From Pseudomonas sp. ok272 (GTDB lineage: Bacteria; Pseudomonadota; Gammaproteobacteria; Pseudomonadales; Pseudomonadaceae), in NCBI RefSeq assembly GCF_900109995.1, contig NZ_FOCB01000002.1, positions 200,247-264,246 on the forward strand: 64,000 nt of DNA. The letters are read 5' to 3'. The position numbers and the translations under genes are program-made. Of the stretch, positions 35,446 to 44,099 are shown in pieces (positions within the stretch are counted from its first letter, which is position 1; each line of letters opens with the position of its first letter). Under the pieces are notes generated by a model. That model had not been told where the DNA came from. It searched no databases and saw only the letters and a list, made by a program, of their open reading frames with translations.

Positions 35446-35455
35446 TCGTATACGA
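35446..35455. promoter_or_regulatory. Palindromic operator of the deaminase/aldehyde dehydrogenase unit
   Basis: Perfect palindrome TCGTATACGA with the same ATA...AAT flanks as at 30514-30523, located 30 bases upstream of the deaminase start. A repressor bound there would overlap the promoter. Confidence 0.7.
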
Positions 35456-35484
35456 AATACAATTAACGAACCGGAGGCAACAAC

Positions 35485-36402
35485 ATGAGCAAGCGCATTA
35501 ACTGGAGTGGCGTGTTCCCCGCCGTCACCACTCAATTCAACGATGACTTCTCGATCAACCTGGAAAAAACCCACCAGGTGATTTCCAACGTGATTCGCGA
35601 TGGCGTCTCGGGCCTGGTGGTGTGTGGCTCGGTGGGGGAAAACACCTCGCTGAGCGCTGAAGAAAAAATCGCCGTCACCGAAGTCGCGGTCGACGCGTCC
35701 CGGGGCCGGGTGCCGGTGATCTGCGGTGTGGCCGAGTTCACCAGCGTGCAGGCGGCCAAGGTCGCCAACGCCGTGCGCAGGGTCGGTGTCGATGGCGTGA
35801 TGCTGATGCCGGCGCTGGTCTACGGCTCCAAGCCATTCGAGACCGCCGAGCACTACCGCTACGTGGCCAAGAACGCCGACGTGCCGCTGATGGTCTACAA
35901 CAACCCGCCGATCTATAAGAACGACGTGACCCCGGACATCCTGATCTCCCTGGCCGACTGCGACAACGTGGTGTGCTTCAAGGATTCTTCGGGTGACACC
36001 CGCCGCTTCATCGACGTGCGCAACGAAGTCGGCGACCGCTTCGTGCTGTTCGCCGGCCTCGATGACGTGGTGCTGGAGAGCATCGCCGTCGGCGCCGAAG
36101 GCTGGGTCTCAGGCATGTCCAACGTGTTCCCGAAAGAAGGCGAGACCATCTTCCGCCTCGCCAAGGCCGGGCGTTTCGCCGAGGCCATGCCGATCTACGA
36201 ATGGCTGATGCCGATCCTGCACCTTGATGCCCGCGCCGACCTGGTGCAGTGCATCAAGCTGTGTGAAGCCATCGCCGGTCGCGGCAGCGCGCTGACCCGT
36301 CCACCGCGCCTGGCCCTGCCGCACGCGGATCGCGAGTTCGTCGAACGCATCATGGCCAAGGCCCTGGCCAACCGTCCGCAGTTGCCGGACGTCGGTCTCT
36401 GA
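35485..36402 (+). CDS. lhpC: 1-pyrroline-4-hydroxy-2-carboxylate deaminase (DapA family)
   Basis: A 305-aa class I aldolase-fold enzyme of the dihydrodipicolinate synthase family. The Schiff-base lysine is in VVCFKDSSGD, the tyrosine in PLMVYNNPP, and GSVGENTSLSAEE corresponds to the GTTGE loop. In this context it deaminates and dehydrates pyrroline-4-hydroxy-2-carboxylate to 2-oxoglutarate semialdehyde, the substrate of the aldehyde dehydrogenase encoded next. The GGAGG at 35472 supports the start. DapA activity is unlikely because of the operator and neighbours. Confidence 0.87.
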   Translation: MSKRINWSGVFPAVTTQFNDDFSINLEKTHQVISNVIRDGVSGLVVCGSVGENTSLSAEEKIAVTEVAVDASRGRVPVICGVAEFTSVQAAKVANAVRRVGVDGVMLMPALVYGSKPFETAEHYRYVAKNADVPLMVYNNPPIYKNDVTPDILISLADCDNVVCFKDSSGDTRRFIDVRNEVGDRFVLFAGLDDVVLESIAVGAEGWVSGMSNVFPKEGETIFRLAKAGRFAEAMPIYEWLMPILHLDARADLVQCIKLCEAIAGRGSALTRPPRLALPHADREFVERIMAKALANRPQLPDVGL

Positions 36403-36415
36403 GTGATTGCCTCTC

Positions 36416-36503
36416 TGTGGGAGCGAGACCGGCTTGCCGGCGATGGCGGCCTATCAGTCAAACCTGATGGCCTCATCGCCGGCAAGCCGGTCTCGCTGCC
36501 ACA
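36416..36503. repeat. REPIN
   Basis: TGTGGGAGCGAGACCGGCTT at the left and AAGCCGGTCTCGCTGCCACA at the right; the ACCGG variety of the repeat. Lies between the deaminase and aldehyde dehydrogenase genes, which may therefore still be one transcript. Confidence 0.85.
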
Positions 36504-36541
36504 GGGTCCGATTTCACCCTGCTTACAACCGGAGCCCTTTC

Positions 36542-38113
36542 ATGCCCGATATCCTCGGCCACAACTACATCGGCGGCGCCCGTAGCGCTACCGGCAGTGT
36601 CACCCTGCACAGCCACGACGCCACGACCGGTGAAGCCCTGCCCTACGCCTTCATCCAGGCCACTCCAGAGGAAGTGGATGCCGCCGCCCATGCCGCCGCC
36701 GCCGCTTACCCGACCTTTCGCAACCTGCCGGCCACGCGCCGGGCCGAGTTCCTGGAAGCCATTGCCGCGCAACTGGATGCCTTGGGCGCAGACTTCGTCG
36801 CCCTGGTCACCCGGGAAACTGCCCTGCCCGGCGCGCGTATCCAGGGTGAACGCGCACGCACCAGCGGCCAGATGCGCCTGTTTGCCCAGGTGCTGCGCCG
36901 TGGCGACTTTTATGCTGCGCGTATCGACCACGCCTTGCCCGAGCGTCAGCCGCTGCCTCGGGTCGACCTGCGCCAGTACCGGATCGGTGTCGGTCCGGTC
37001 GCGGTGTTTGGCGCCAGCAACTTCCCGCTGGCCTTCTCCACCGCCGGTGGTGACACCGCCGCCGCATTGGCCGCCGGGTGCCCGGTGGTGTTCAAGGCCC
37101 ACAGCGGCCACATGGCAACCGCCGCATTCGTGGCCGATGCGATCCTTCGCGCCGCCGAGCAGACCGACATGCCCAAGGGTGTGTTCAACATGATCTACGG
37201 TGCGGGCGTCGGCGAGGCGCTGGTCAAGCACCCGGCGATTCAGGCGGTGGGCTTCACCGGCTCGCTCAAAGGCGGTCGCGCCCTGTGCGACATGGCCGCT
37301 GCACGGCCGCAACCGATTCCGGTGTTCGCCGAGATGAGCAGCATCAACCCGGTACTGGTCCTCCCCGAAGCGCTGCGCGTGCGCGGTGAACACATCGCCC
37401 GCGAGCTGGTCGCATCGGTGGTGCAAGGGTGTGGCCAGTTCTGTACCAATCCGGGGCTGGTGATCGGGATTCACTCACCCGAGTTCACGGCCTTCACTGC
37501 GCTGCTCGCCACGTTGATGAGCGAGCAGCCAGCGCAAACCATGCTCAATGTCGGAACACTGCGCAGCTACGAACGCGGCGTGTCGGCCTTGCTCGATCAC
37601 CCTCACGTGACTCGCCTCGCGGGCCAGACTCAACACGGCAACCAGGCTCAGCCGCAGGTGTTCAAGGCGGCTGCCAGCGTGCTGCTCAAGGGGGATCCGC
37701 TGCTGCAAGAGGAAGTGTTCGGCCCAGCCACCGTCATCGTCGAAGTGGCCGATAAGGCTGAGTTGCAGCGCGTGCTCAACAGCCTCCACGGCCAGCTCAC
37801 CGCAACGCTGATCGGCGAGGCGCAGGACCTGCAGGCACACAGCGACCTGCTGGTGCTGCTGGAACAGAAGGTTGGCCGGGTGCTGTTCAACGGCTACCCG
37901 ACCGGCGTCGAAGTCTGTGATGCGATGGTCCATGGCGGCCCCTACCCTGCGACCTCCGATGCGCGGGGCACCTCGGTTGGTAGCCTGGCCATCGAGCGTT
38001 TCCTGCGCCCGGTGTGCTACCAGAACTGCCCTGACGCGCTGTTGCCCGACGCGTTGAAGAATGCCAACCCGCTGGGGATTGCGCGGTTGGTGGATGGCCG
38101 CATGACTCACTAA
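36542..38113 (+). CDS. 2,5-dioxovalerate (2-oxoglutarate semialdehyde) dehydrogenase
   Basis: A 523-aa aldehyde dehydrogenase. The catalytic cysteine is in GCGQFCTNPGL, a glutamate in FAEMSSINPVLV, and the cofactor-binding region includes FGASNFPLAFSTAGGDT and the FTGSLKGGRAL loop. The GQFCTNPG motif and length match alpha-ketoglutaric semialdehyde dehydrogenases. It carries out the last step of hydroxyproline breakdown to 2-oxoglutarate. The start at 36542 gives MPDILGHNYIGG, the family beginning; the frame upstream runs through the REPIN. Confidence 0.9.
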   Translation: MPDILGHNYIGGARSATGSVTLHSHDATTGEALPYAFIQATPEEVDAAAHAAAAAYPTFRNLPATRRAEFLEAIAAQLDALGADFVALVTRETALPGARIQGERARTSGQMRLFAQVLRRGDFYAARIDHALPERQPLPRVDLRQYRIGVGPVAVFGASNFPLAFSTAGGDTAAALAAGCPVVFKAHSGHMATAAFVADAILRAAEQTDMPKGVFNMIYGAGVGEALVKHPAIQAVGFTGSLKGGRALCDMAAARPQPIPVFAEMSSINPVLVLPEALRVRGEHIARELVASVVQGCGQFCTNPGLVIGIHSPEFTAFTALLATLMSEQPAQTMLNVGTLRSYERGVSALLDHPHVTRLAGQTQHGNQAQPQVFKAAASVLLKGDPLLQEEVFGPATVIVEVADKAELQRVLNSLHGQLTATLIGEAQDLQAHSDLLVLLEQKVGRVLFNGYPTGVEVCDAMVHGGPYPATSDARGTSVGSLAIERFLRPVCYQNCPDALLPDALKNANPLGIARLVDGRMTH

Positions 38114-38143
38114 ACAACCGCCGGCCACAGGGGATCTGATTCC

Positions 38144-38232
38144 TGTGGGAGCGGGCTTGCTCGCGAAAGCGGTGGATCAGCATGCCAAGAGGCTGGCTGT
38201 ACCAGCCTCTTCGTGAGCAAGCCCACTCCCAC
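38144..38232. repeat. REPIN
   Basis: TGTGGGAGCGGGCTTGCTCG at the left, GAGCAAGCCCACTCCCAC at the right. A run of about 40 bases from its left arm into its loop recurs in the REPIN at 38641-38732. Confidence 0.85.
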
Positions 38233-38431
38233 CCTTGACCTTCACTTCAGTGAACACAATATTCGTGTACGGCGCTGATTCCTGTGGGAGCAACTGTCTT
38301 AGTCATGCCGCTCGTCACCGCCATCGCGAGTAGGACTCTGGGTTGAGCCCGTAGGAACGAGGCTTGCCCGCGAACCGGCCAACCCATTCAACATCGATGT
38401 CGTCAGGCTTACCGCCTTCGCGGGCAAGCCT

Positions 38432-38576
38432 TAATGCCAGTCAGTTAAGGCGCCAAACCTGTGGGAGCGAGCCTGCTCGCGAAGACGGCAACACAGCCAA
38501 CATCTCCGTTGACTGACCTACTGCTATCGCGAGCAGGCTCGCTCCCACGCGGGTTTCGCTTAACTGACTGGCATTA
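38432..38576. mobile_element. 145-bp MITE carrying a REPIN
   Basis: Perfect 18-bp terminal inverted repeats, TAATGCCAGTCAGTTAAG at 38432-38449 and its complement at 38559-38576. It is flanked by identical 10-base direct repeats GGGCAAGCCT at 38422-38431 and 38577-38586, a target-site duplication. It contains no ORF for a transposase but a complete REPIN at 38460-38548. The duplication length would fit an IS4-like transposase acting in trans; that family assignment is an inference. Confidence 0.8.
38460..38548. repeat. REPIN inside the MITE
   Basis: TGTGGGAGCGAGCCTGCTCG at the left and the complementary arm ending CTCCCAC at the right. It fills almost the entire space between the MITE ends. 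Confidence 0.85.
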
Positions 38577-38640
38577 GGGCAAGCCTCGCTCCTACAAGGA
38601 ATTGAGCTGCTCCCCGGATGTGTGTTCGCCGTGGACCAGG

Positions 38641-38732
38641 GTGGGTGGGCTTGCTCGCGAAAGCGGTGGATCAGCATGCCAAGAGGCTGGATGTGCCGGC
38701 CTCTTCGCCGGCAAGCCGGTCTCGCTCCCACA
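38641..38732. repeat. REPIN, mixed arms
   Basis: The left arm is of the TTGCTCGCGA type, the right arm of the GCCGGCAAGCCGG type. The left arm and loop are nearly the same as in the REPIN at 38144, so one is likely a partial copy of the other or the product of recombination. Confidence 0.7.
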
Positions 38733-38749
38733 AAGATGGTCAGCGTCTA

Positions 38750-39757
38750 TCAGGCGAGCAAGGCCTTGAGGTCGTGGTACAAAGCCTCGGGTATCTGTAC
38801 CCCCTCCACCGCACTGCGCGCCCGCGCAGCATAGCGCCGCTGCGACGGCAAGCGTGCGCCCTGCCCCTCGATCCCCTGGAACATGCTTTCGGCCCGCGCC
38901 AGGTGCTGTTCGGTGGCATCCCCCAAGAAACGTCGTGGATCAAGGGCAATGATCAACTCGCCATGGTAAGGCGACGACTTGCTGCCCGCGTCGTAAGCCA
39001 GTGACTCGGCACTGGTCAGATCGCCGATCAAGGGGCCGGCGATCAACTCGACCATGGCCGCCAGCGCCGAGCCCTTGTGCCCGCCAAAGGTCAGCATCGC
39101 CCCGCTGTCGAGCACCACGTTGGCATCGGTGCTCGGCTGCCCGTGGGCATCCACGCCCCAGCCCTCGGGAATCGCCTTGCCCGCACGTCGATGCAACTCG
39201 ATGTCGCCCCGGGCAATGGCGCTGGTGGCGAAGTCGAAGACAAACGGATCGTTGCCCGCACGCGGCCAGCCAAACGCAATCGGGTTGGTGCCGAACACCG
39301 GCACGCGTCCGCCGGCAGGCGCCACCCAGGCATGGCTCGGGGTACAGGCCAGCGCCACCAGGCCGGCGGCGGTCAGTTGCTCGATCTCCACCCACAACGC
39401 GGAAAAGTGCACGCAATGATTGATCGCCAGCGCGGCAATCCCATTGGTCCGGGCCTTCTGTTCCAGCACCGGCAACCCGGCCTGGAACGCCAGTTGCGAG
39501 AAGCCGCCCGCGGCATCGACCCGCACAATCGACGGCGCCTGGTCGATCACCTTGGGCTGCGCATCGGCCGACACCTTGCCGGCGCGCAGCGAATTCACGC
39601 AGCCCAGGATCCGGTACAAGCCGTGGGACGCACAGCCATCGCGCTCGCCGGCAATCACCGTGGCAGTCACTGCCTGGGCGTGGGCGGCGTTGAAGCCGTT
39701 GTGCAACAGGATCGATTCGGCCAACTCGCGGGCTTCGATCAGGGACAGTCGGATCAT
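38750..39757 (-). CDS. lhpD: 1-pyrroline-2-carboxylate reductase (malate/lactate dehydrogenase family)
   Basis: A 335-aa NAD(P)H-dependent enzyme of the type II malate/L-lactate/ureidoglycolate dehydrogenase family. Visible segments are ERDGCASHGLYRI with the catalytic histidine, INHCVHFSALW, VPVFGTNPIAFGWPR and FGGHKGSALAAMVELIAG. In hydroxyproline clusters this family reduces 1-pyrroline-2-carboxylate to L-proline, the step after the AcnX dehydratase. It is transcribed opposite to the rest of the cluster and separated by REP elements. The AAGGAG lies directly before the ATG at 39763 but 6 bases before the ATG at 39757, so the latter is chosen. Confidence 0.85.
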   Translation of the reverse strand: MIRLSLIEARELAESILLHNGFNAAHAQAVTATVIAGERDGCASHGLYRILGCVNSLRAGKVSADAQPKVIDQAPSIVRVDAAGGFSQLAFQAGLPVLEQKARTNGIAALAINHCVHFSALWVEIEQLTAAGLVALACTPSHAWVAPAGGRVPVFGTNPIAFGWPRAGNDPFVFDFATSAIARGDIELHRRAGKAIPEGWGVDAHGQPSTDANVVLDSGAMLTFGGHKGSALAAMVELIAGPLIGDLTSAESLAYDAGSKSSPYHGELIIALDPRRFLGDATEQHLARAESMFQGIEGQGARLPSQRRYAARARSAVEGVQIPEALYHDLKALLA

Positions 39758-39883
39758 GGTCATCTCCTTGAACAGACCGGTCAGACTGGCCCATTCCCGG
39801 GTCCACGGCTTGATCGCTTTAGCCCGAGGCGATGACGAATTCAGCATATCGCCCGACACGGCGCCCGCGCCAACAGCCTTGGT

Positions 39884-40005
39884 TTAAAGCTTCATGCCCA
39901 CCGCCAGGCGGTTGAAAGCATTCATCAAGGCCGCTGCCAATGTCAGGTCCGAGATCTCGACGTCGGTGAAGTGCGCTTTCAACGGCTCGTACAACTCGTC
40001 TGGCG
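39884..40005 (-). pseudogene. C-terminal relic of a carboxymuconolactone decarboxylase/AhpD-family gene
   Basis: The minus-strand frame ending TAA at 39884-39886 reads APDELYEPLKAHFTDVEISD then LTLAAALMNAFNRLAVGMKL, the standard C-terminal helices of the CMD family. A stop codon lies in frame just upstream and no CMD active-site CxxC region is present. The VOC gene begins immediately next to it, so the 5' part was probably deleted in the event that joined them. Confidence 0.7.
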
Positions 40006-40009
40006 CGCA

Positions 40010-40492
40010 TTATTTAGCGTTCAGCGCCGCTTCGATGGTCGCGATATCGATCTTGGTCATGTCCATCATGGCGTCGAACGCACGCTTGGCCGCGGCTCGA
40101 TCAGGATCGGTGATGGCGGCCGTCAAGACACGCGGGGTGATCTGCCACGACAGCCCCCACTTGTCCTTGCACCAGCCGCACGCACTCTCCTGGCCGCCGT
40201 TACTGACAATCGCGTGCCACAGGCGATCCGTCTCGGCCTGATCGTCGGTCGCCACCTGGAAGGAGAACGCTTCGCTGTGCTTGAACATCGGCCCGCCGTT
40301 CAATCCAAGGCAAGGGAGGCCCAAGACCGTGAACTCGACCGTCAAGACATCGCCCAGCTTGCCCGCCGGGTAGTCGCCGGGCGCGTGATGAACAGCCTTC
40401 ACGGCGCTGTCAGGGAATGTCTTGGCGTAGAAGGTGGCCGCGTCCAGCGCGGTGCCGTCGAACCAGAGGCAAAGGGTGTTTTTGCTGATCAT
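40010..40492 (-). CDS. VOC-superfamily protein (PhnB/3-dmu-9_3-mt type)
   Basis: A 160-aa protein of the vicinal oxygen chelate fold in the PhnB-like group: CLWFDGTALDAATFYAKTFP, FTVLGLPCLGLNGGPMFKHS, SFQVATDDQAETDRLWHAI and GWCKDKWGLSWQITPRVL. The function of the group is not well established. The GGAGAAT leader supports the start. Its downstream neighbour is the CMD relic. Confidence 0.85.
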   Translation of the reverse strand: MISKNTLCLWFDGTALDAATFYAKTFPDSAVKAVHHAPGDYPAGKLGDVLTVEFTVLGLPCLGLNGGPMFKHSEAFSFQVATDDQAETDRLWHAIVSNGGQESACGWCKDKWGLSWQITPRVLTAAITDPDRAAAKRAFDAMMDMTKIDIATIEAALNAK

Positions 40493-40868
40493 CGTGATTC
40501 TCCAAAGGGGTGACTGAGCCTTACATTCTAGTCAGCTCAAGCGCCCCCTTTTTTAAAACCGACGATCAAACCGCTCTGCCCAGCTTCGCCGCGCTCCAGC
40601 GGCGGCCATGACGGAATGAGTCGAAAAAAACCTGCTCACCACGAGCAGGCAGACAACGTGATCGCACGCAATGAAGAACACCCTCGCTAGCGGTCTTAGC
40701 AGTGGTGGACATCACGCCGTTGAACGCTAGGGGCAACGAGGAGGCGATTAACCATTCACTGTGCCGATCCAAGACTTCGTCGTGCCAACCCAAGACTACA
40801 GCTATTGGGATATTGGCAAGGCGCCACGCGTGTACATCAACGTTCTCAAGTTGTTCTAGCGGATAACA

Positions 40869-40899
40869 AAAAAACGCGGCTCTTTAGCCGCGCGTTGTT
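40869..40899. terminator. Hairpin terminator candidate
   Basis: GCGGCT and AGCCGC with a TTT loop, flanked by an A-run on the left and TTGTTG on the right. It follows the unidentified short frame ending at 40860. Confidence 0.5.
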
Positions 40900-41043
40900 G
40901 TCACCACACGTTGTAATCCGAGGCCGCAGTTAGCAATAACTAGTAAACAACAATCATACGCAGCAGCATTCAATTATTACCCAACGATGTAACAACCTTA
41001 CTTATTAAACCCAATAACACCTGGATGACTGCTGTTGTTACCG

Positions 41044-41057
41044 TTGATCGCCAAATT
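41044..41057. promoter_or_regulatory. Weak FNR/ANR-like half-palindrome upstream of napE
   Basis: TTGATCGCCAAATT has a perfect left half (TTGAT) and a poor right half compared with TTGAT-N4-ATCAA. It lies about 70 bases upstream of napE. It could take part in oxygen control of the nap genes. Confidence 0.3.
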
Positions 41058-41124
41058 ATCTAGATAAAAAACGCTTTACGCAGCGTGCTCTAGTCTCAGC
41101 TCCAATCAGCCCGGAGTGATTGCT

Positions 41125-41289
41125 GTGACATTAGTTGACGAAAAAAAAATCCAGCGGCGCAAGGAAACCCGGCTATTCGTATTTCTCGTGGTCTGTCTGT
41201 TTCCCTTGCTATCCGTTGCCATCGTTGGCGGCTACGGGTTTATGGTCTGGTTCCTGCAAATGCTCTACGGCCCGCCTGGAACTCTCTAA
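41125..41289 (+). CDS. napE: Periplasmic nitrate reductase membrane protein NapE
   Basis: A 54-aa single-helix protein: a charged N-terminus (DEKKIQRRKETRLFVFLV) and a helix running through VVCLFPLLSVAIVGGYGFMV, then WFLQMLYGPPG, which is the NapE pattern. GTG start with GGAG 8 bases upstream; a second in-frame GTG lies at 41116. It is the first gene of napEDABC, 37 bases before napD. The role of NapE is not known, but it occurs mainly in this operon type. Confidence 0.85.
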   Translation: MTLVDEKKIQRRKETRLFVFLVVCLFPLLSVAIVGGYGFMVWFLQMLYGPPGTL

Positions 41290-41326
41290 CTGATAGTCCT
41301 CTTTCAGCGCTATTCGGAGTCAACGC

Positions 41327-41587
41327 ATGGACGAAACCCTGCATATTGCCAGCCTGGTAGTACTTGCCCGACCTGAACTATTCGACGCCGTCAAAGCCAA
41401 CTTGCGCTTATTGGATAACTTGGAGCTGCACCACGAAAGTACCGTCGGCAAACTGGTGGTGGTCCTTGAGGCCCGCCACGAAGATCAGATCCTTCAACGT
41501 ATCGAGCAAATAAGCAATTTGCCGGGCGTACTGAACGCTGCGTTGATCTATCACGAACTCCTCGACCCTGCAGGAGACACCCAATGA
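41327..41587 (+). CDS. napD: Chaperone NapD
   Basis: An 86-aa cytoplasmic chaperone that binds the twin-arginine signal of NapA and holds back its export until the cofactor is inserted. The family features are [20 protein letters not shown], and [34 protein letters not shown]. It overlaps napA by 4 bases. Confidence 0.92.
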   Translation: MDETLHIASLVVLARPELFDAVKANLRLLDNLELHHESTVGKLVVVLEARHEDQILQRIEQISNLPGVLNAALIYHELLDPAGDTQ

Positions 41588-44088
41588 GCATGACCCGCCG
41601 AGAATTCGTCAAGGCCCAGGCTGCGGCCATCGCGGCCGCCGCCGCAGGCCTGCCGATTGCCACGTCTGCCAGCAACCTGATTACCGAAGCCGACATGGTC
41701 ACCCTGGACTGGAACAAGGCGCCCTGCCGTTTCTGCGGCACCGGCTGCAGCGTGATGGTCGCGACCCGGGACAACCGGGTGGTTGCCACCCATGGCGACG
41801 TCAAGGCCGAGGTCAATCGCGGGCTGAACTGTGTGAAGGGTTATTTTCTTTCCAAGATCATGTACGGCGTCGACCGCCTGACCCAGCCACTGCTACGCAT
41901 GAAGAACGGTGAGTACGACAAACAGGGCGAGTTCCAGCCCATCAGTTGGGAAAAAGCCTTCGACATCATGGAGGCAAAGTACAAGCAGGCCCTGAAGAAC
42001 AAAGGCCCCGAATCGATCGCAATGTTCGGTTCCGGGCAATGGACGGTGTGGGAAGGCTATGCCGCCAACAAGCTGATGAAGGCCGGCTTTCGCAGCAATA
42101 ACATCGACCCGAATGCCCGTCATTGCATGGCCTCGGCGGTCATGGGCTTCATGCGTACCTTTGGTGCGGATGAGCCAATGGGCTGCTATGACGATATCGA
42201 AGCCACCGACGCCTTTGTGCTCTGGGGCTCGAACATGGCCGAGATGCACCCCGTGCTCTGGAGTCGGGTCACCGACCGGCGCCTGAGCCAGCCCCATGTA
42301 AAAGTCGCGGTACTGTCCACCTTCGAGCACCGCAGTTTCGAGCTGGCCGACATTCCGATGGTGTTCAAGCCGCAGACCGATCTGCTGATTCTCAATTACA
42401 TCGCCAACCACATCATTGAAAGCGGCGCGGTGAACCAGGACTTCGTCAGCAAGCACACGCGCTTTGCCAAGGGCGCCGACGATATCGGCTATGGCTTGCG
42501 GCCGGACGATCCGCGGGAGAAACAGGCGAAGAATGCCGACAAGGCCAACACCTGGACCGACATCTCCTTCCAGCAATTCGCCGAGTTTGTAAAACCCTAC
42601 ACCCTGGAGCGAACGGCCAAGGAGAGCGGCGTCTCGGCGCAGCATCTCAAGAGCCTGGCCGAACTCTATGCCGACCCCAAACGCAAGATCGTCTCGTTCT
42701 GGACCATGGGCTTCAACCAGCACACCCGGGGGGTATGGGCCAACAATTTGATTTACAACATCCACTTGCTCACTGGCAAGATCAGCGAGCCGGGCAACAG
42801 CCCATTCTCGCTGACCGGCCAACCATCGGCCTGCGGCACCGCGCGTGAAGTCGGAACCTTCTCCCACCGCCTGCCCGCCGACATGGTCGTGACCAATCCC
42901 AAGCACCGCGCCACGGCGGAGAAAATCTGGAAGCTGCCCGCGGGCACTATCCAGGAGAAAGTCGGTTTCCATGCAGTGCAACAAAGCCGCATGCTCAAAG
43001 ATGGCGTGCTCAACGTCTACTGGACCCAAGCCAGCAACAACATGCACGCCGGCCCGAACATCATGCAGGAAGTGCTGCCCGGCTGGCGCAATCCGGAAAA
43101 CTTCGTGATCGTCTCGGACGTCTACCCCACCGTGTCTGCCCAAGCCGCCGACTTGATCCTGCCCGCCGCCATGTGGGTCGAAAAGGAAGGGGCCTTTGGC
43201 AATGCCGAGCGTCGTACCCAGTTCTGGCATCAATTGGTGAGTGCGCCGGGCGATGCCAAATCGGACCTGTGGCAGTTGATGGAGTTTTCCAAGCGATTTA
43301 CCACCGACGAGTGCTGGCCCGCCGAACTGCTGGCCAAGACACCGCAAAACAAAGGCAAGACCCTGTTCGAGGTGTTGTTCAAGAATGGTCAGGTCGACCA
43401 GTTTCCCGTCGAGCAAATTGAGGCCGGCTACAAGAACGACGAATCCAAGGCGTTTGGATTCTATGTACAAAAAGGCTTGTTCGAAGAGTACGCCCAGTTC
43501 GGCCGCGGCCACGCCCACGACCTGGCTGCCTTCGACCGCTACCACAGCGAACGCGGCCTGCGGTGGCCGGTGGTCGATGGCAAGGAAACCCGCTGGCGTT
43601 ACCGCGAAGGGCTCGACCCCTACGTGGAGAAAGGCAGCGAAGTGCAGTTTTACGGTTACCCGGACAAGAAGGCGATCATCTTCGCCCTGCCGTACGAGCC
43701 ACCAGCGGAAGTACCAGATGCCGACTATCCGTTCTGGCTCAGCACCGGCCGGGTGCTTGAACACTGGCATACGGGCACCATGACCCAACGGGTGGAGGAG
43801 TTGTACAAAGCGGTGCCGGATGCCCTGGTGTATATGCACCCGGACGATGCCAAGGCCATGAATGCACGCCGTGGTAGCGAGGTCAAACTGATCAGCCGGC
43901 GCGGCGAGATTCGAGTACGCATCGAAACCCGCGGACGCAACAAGCCACCACGCGGCCTGGTGTTCGTGCCGTTCTTCGATGCCAACAAGCTGATCAACAA
44001 GGTCACGCTCGATGCCACGGACCCGATCTCCAAGCAGACCGACTACAAGAAATGCGCCATCCGCATCGAGTTAATCAGCGTGGCTTGA
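41584..44088 (+). CDS. napA: Periplasmic nitrate reductase catalytic subunit NapA
   Basis: An 834-aa molybdoenzyme that reduces nitrate to nitrite in the periplasm. It has a twin-arginine signal ([20 protein letters not shown]), a 4Fe-4S motif ([10 protein letters not shown] ... LNCVKGYF), the bis-MGD binding region and the active-site cysteine context in [14 protein letters not shown]. The length fits the family. NapB and NapC genes follow, so the electron path is quinol, NapC, NapB, NapA. Pseudomonads use Nap for redox balancing or as the first step of denitrification; no other denitrification gene is in the window. Confidence 0.96.
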   Translation: MSMTRREFVKAQAAAIAAAAAGLPIATSASNLITEADMVTLDWNKAPCRFCGTGCSVMVATRDNRVVATHGDVKAEVNRGLNCVKGYFLSKIMYGVDRLTQPLLRMKNGEYDKQGEFQPISWEKAFDIMEAKYKQALKNKGPESIAMFGSGQWTVWEGYAANKLMKAGFRSNNIDPNARHCMASAVMGFMRTFGADEPMGCYDDIEATDAFVLWGSNMAEMHPVLWSRVTDRRLSQPHVKVAVLSTFEHRSFELADIPMVFKPQTDLLILNYIANHIIESGAVNQDFVSKHTRFAKGADDIGYGLRPDDPREKQAKNADKANTWTDISFQQFAEFVKPYTLERTAKESGVSAQHLKSLAELYADPKRKIVSFWTMGFNQHTRGVWANNLIYNIHLLTGKISEPGNSPFSLTGQPSACGTAREVGTFSHRLPADMVVTNPKHRATAEKIWKLPAGTIQEKVGFHAVQQSRMLKDGVLNVYWTQASNNMHAGPNIMQEVLPGWRNPENFVIVSDVYPTVSAQAADLILPAAMWVEKEGAFGNAERRTQFWHQLVSAPGDAKSDLWQLMEFSKRFTTDECWPAELLAKTPQNKGKTLFEVLFKNGQVDQFPVEQIEAGYKNDESKAFGFYVQKGLFEEYAQFGRGHAHDLAAFDRYHSERGLRWPVVDGKETRWRYREGLDPYVEKGSEVQFYGYPDKKAIIFALPYEPPAEVPDADYPFWLSTGRVLEHWHTGTMTQRVEELYKAVPDALVYMHPDDAKAMNARRGSEVKLISRRGEIRVRIETRGRNKPPRGLVFVPFFDANKLINKVTLDATDPISKQTDYKKCAIRIELISVA

Positions 44089-44099
44089 GGAGAACCGCC

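Larger units (their letters stand above)
38351..38595. repeat. REPIN interrupted by a MITE
   Basis: Left arm from GTAGGAACGAGGCTTGCCCG at 38351 and right arm TTCGCGGGCAAGCCT (ending 38431) continued as CGCTCCTAC after 38586. The right arm is split by the 145-bp element at 38432-38576; removing it and one copy of the 10-base duplication restores a normal REPIN. Confidence 0.8.
40493..41124. other. Gene-free region before the nap operon
   Basis: No intact gene is supportable. It holds a hairpin (CCTGCTC..GAGCAGG with a T-run on the minus strand, 40625-40646), a plus-strand frame of about 33 codons ending at 40860 whose end SYWDIGKAPRVYINVLKLF looks protein-like but unidentified, a terminator at 40869, and the nap promoter region. 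Confidence 0.45.

Noticed and set aside
38144..38732. Possible CRISPR array from the regularly spaced similar repeats
   Set aside because: The repeats are palindromic REP units in alternating orientation with variable spacing, no constant repeat-spacer length and no cas genes.
40566..40793. Minus-strand frame of 75 codons
   Set aside because: It runs through a T-run hairpin (40625-40646) and shows no protein-like conservation features.
40762..40860. Plus-strand short frame ending SYWDIGKAPRVYINVLKLF
   Set aside because: Looks like the end of a real protein, but I could not name the family and there is no start or upstream coding sequence, so it is only mentioned under the intergenic entry.
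41893..43839. 648-codon minus-strand frame opposite napA
   Set aside because: Antisense shadow of napA; NapA has all expected motifs on the plus strand.
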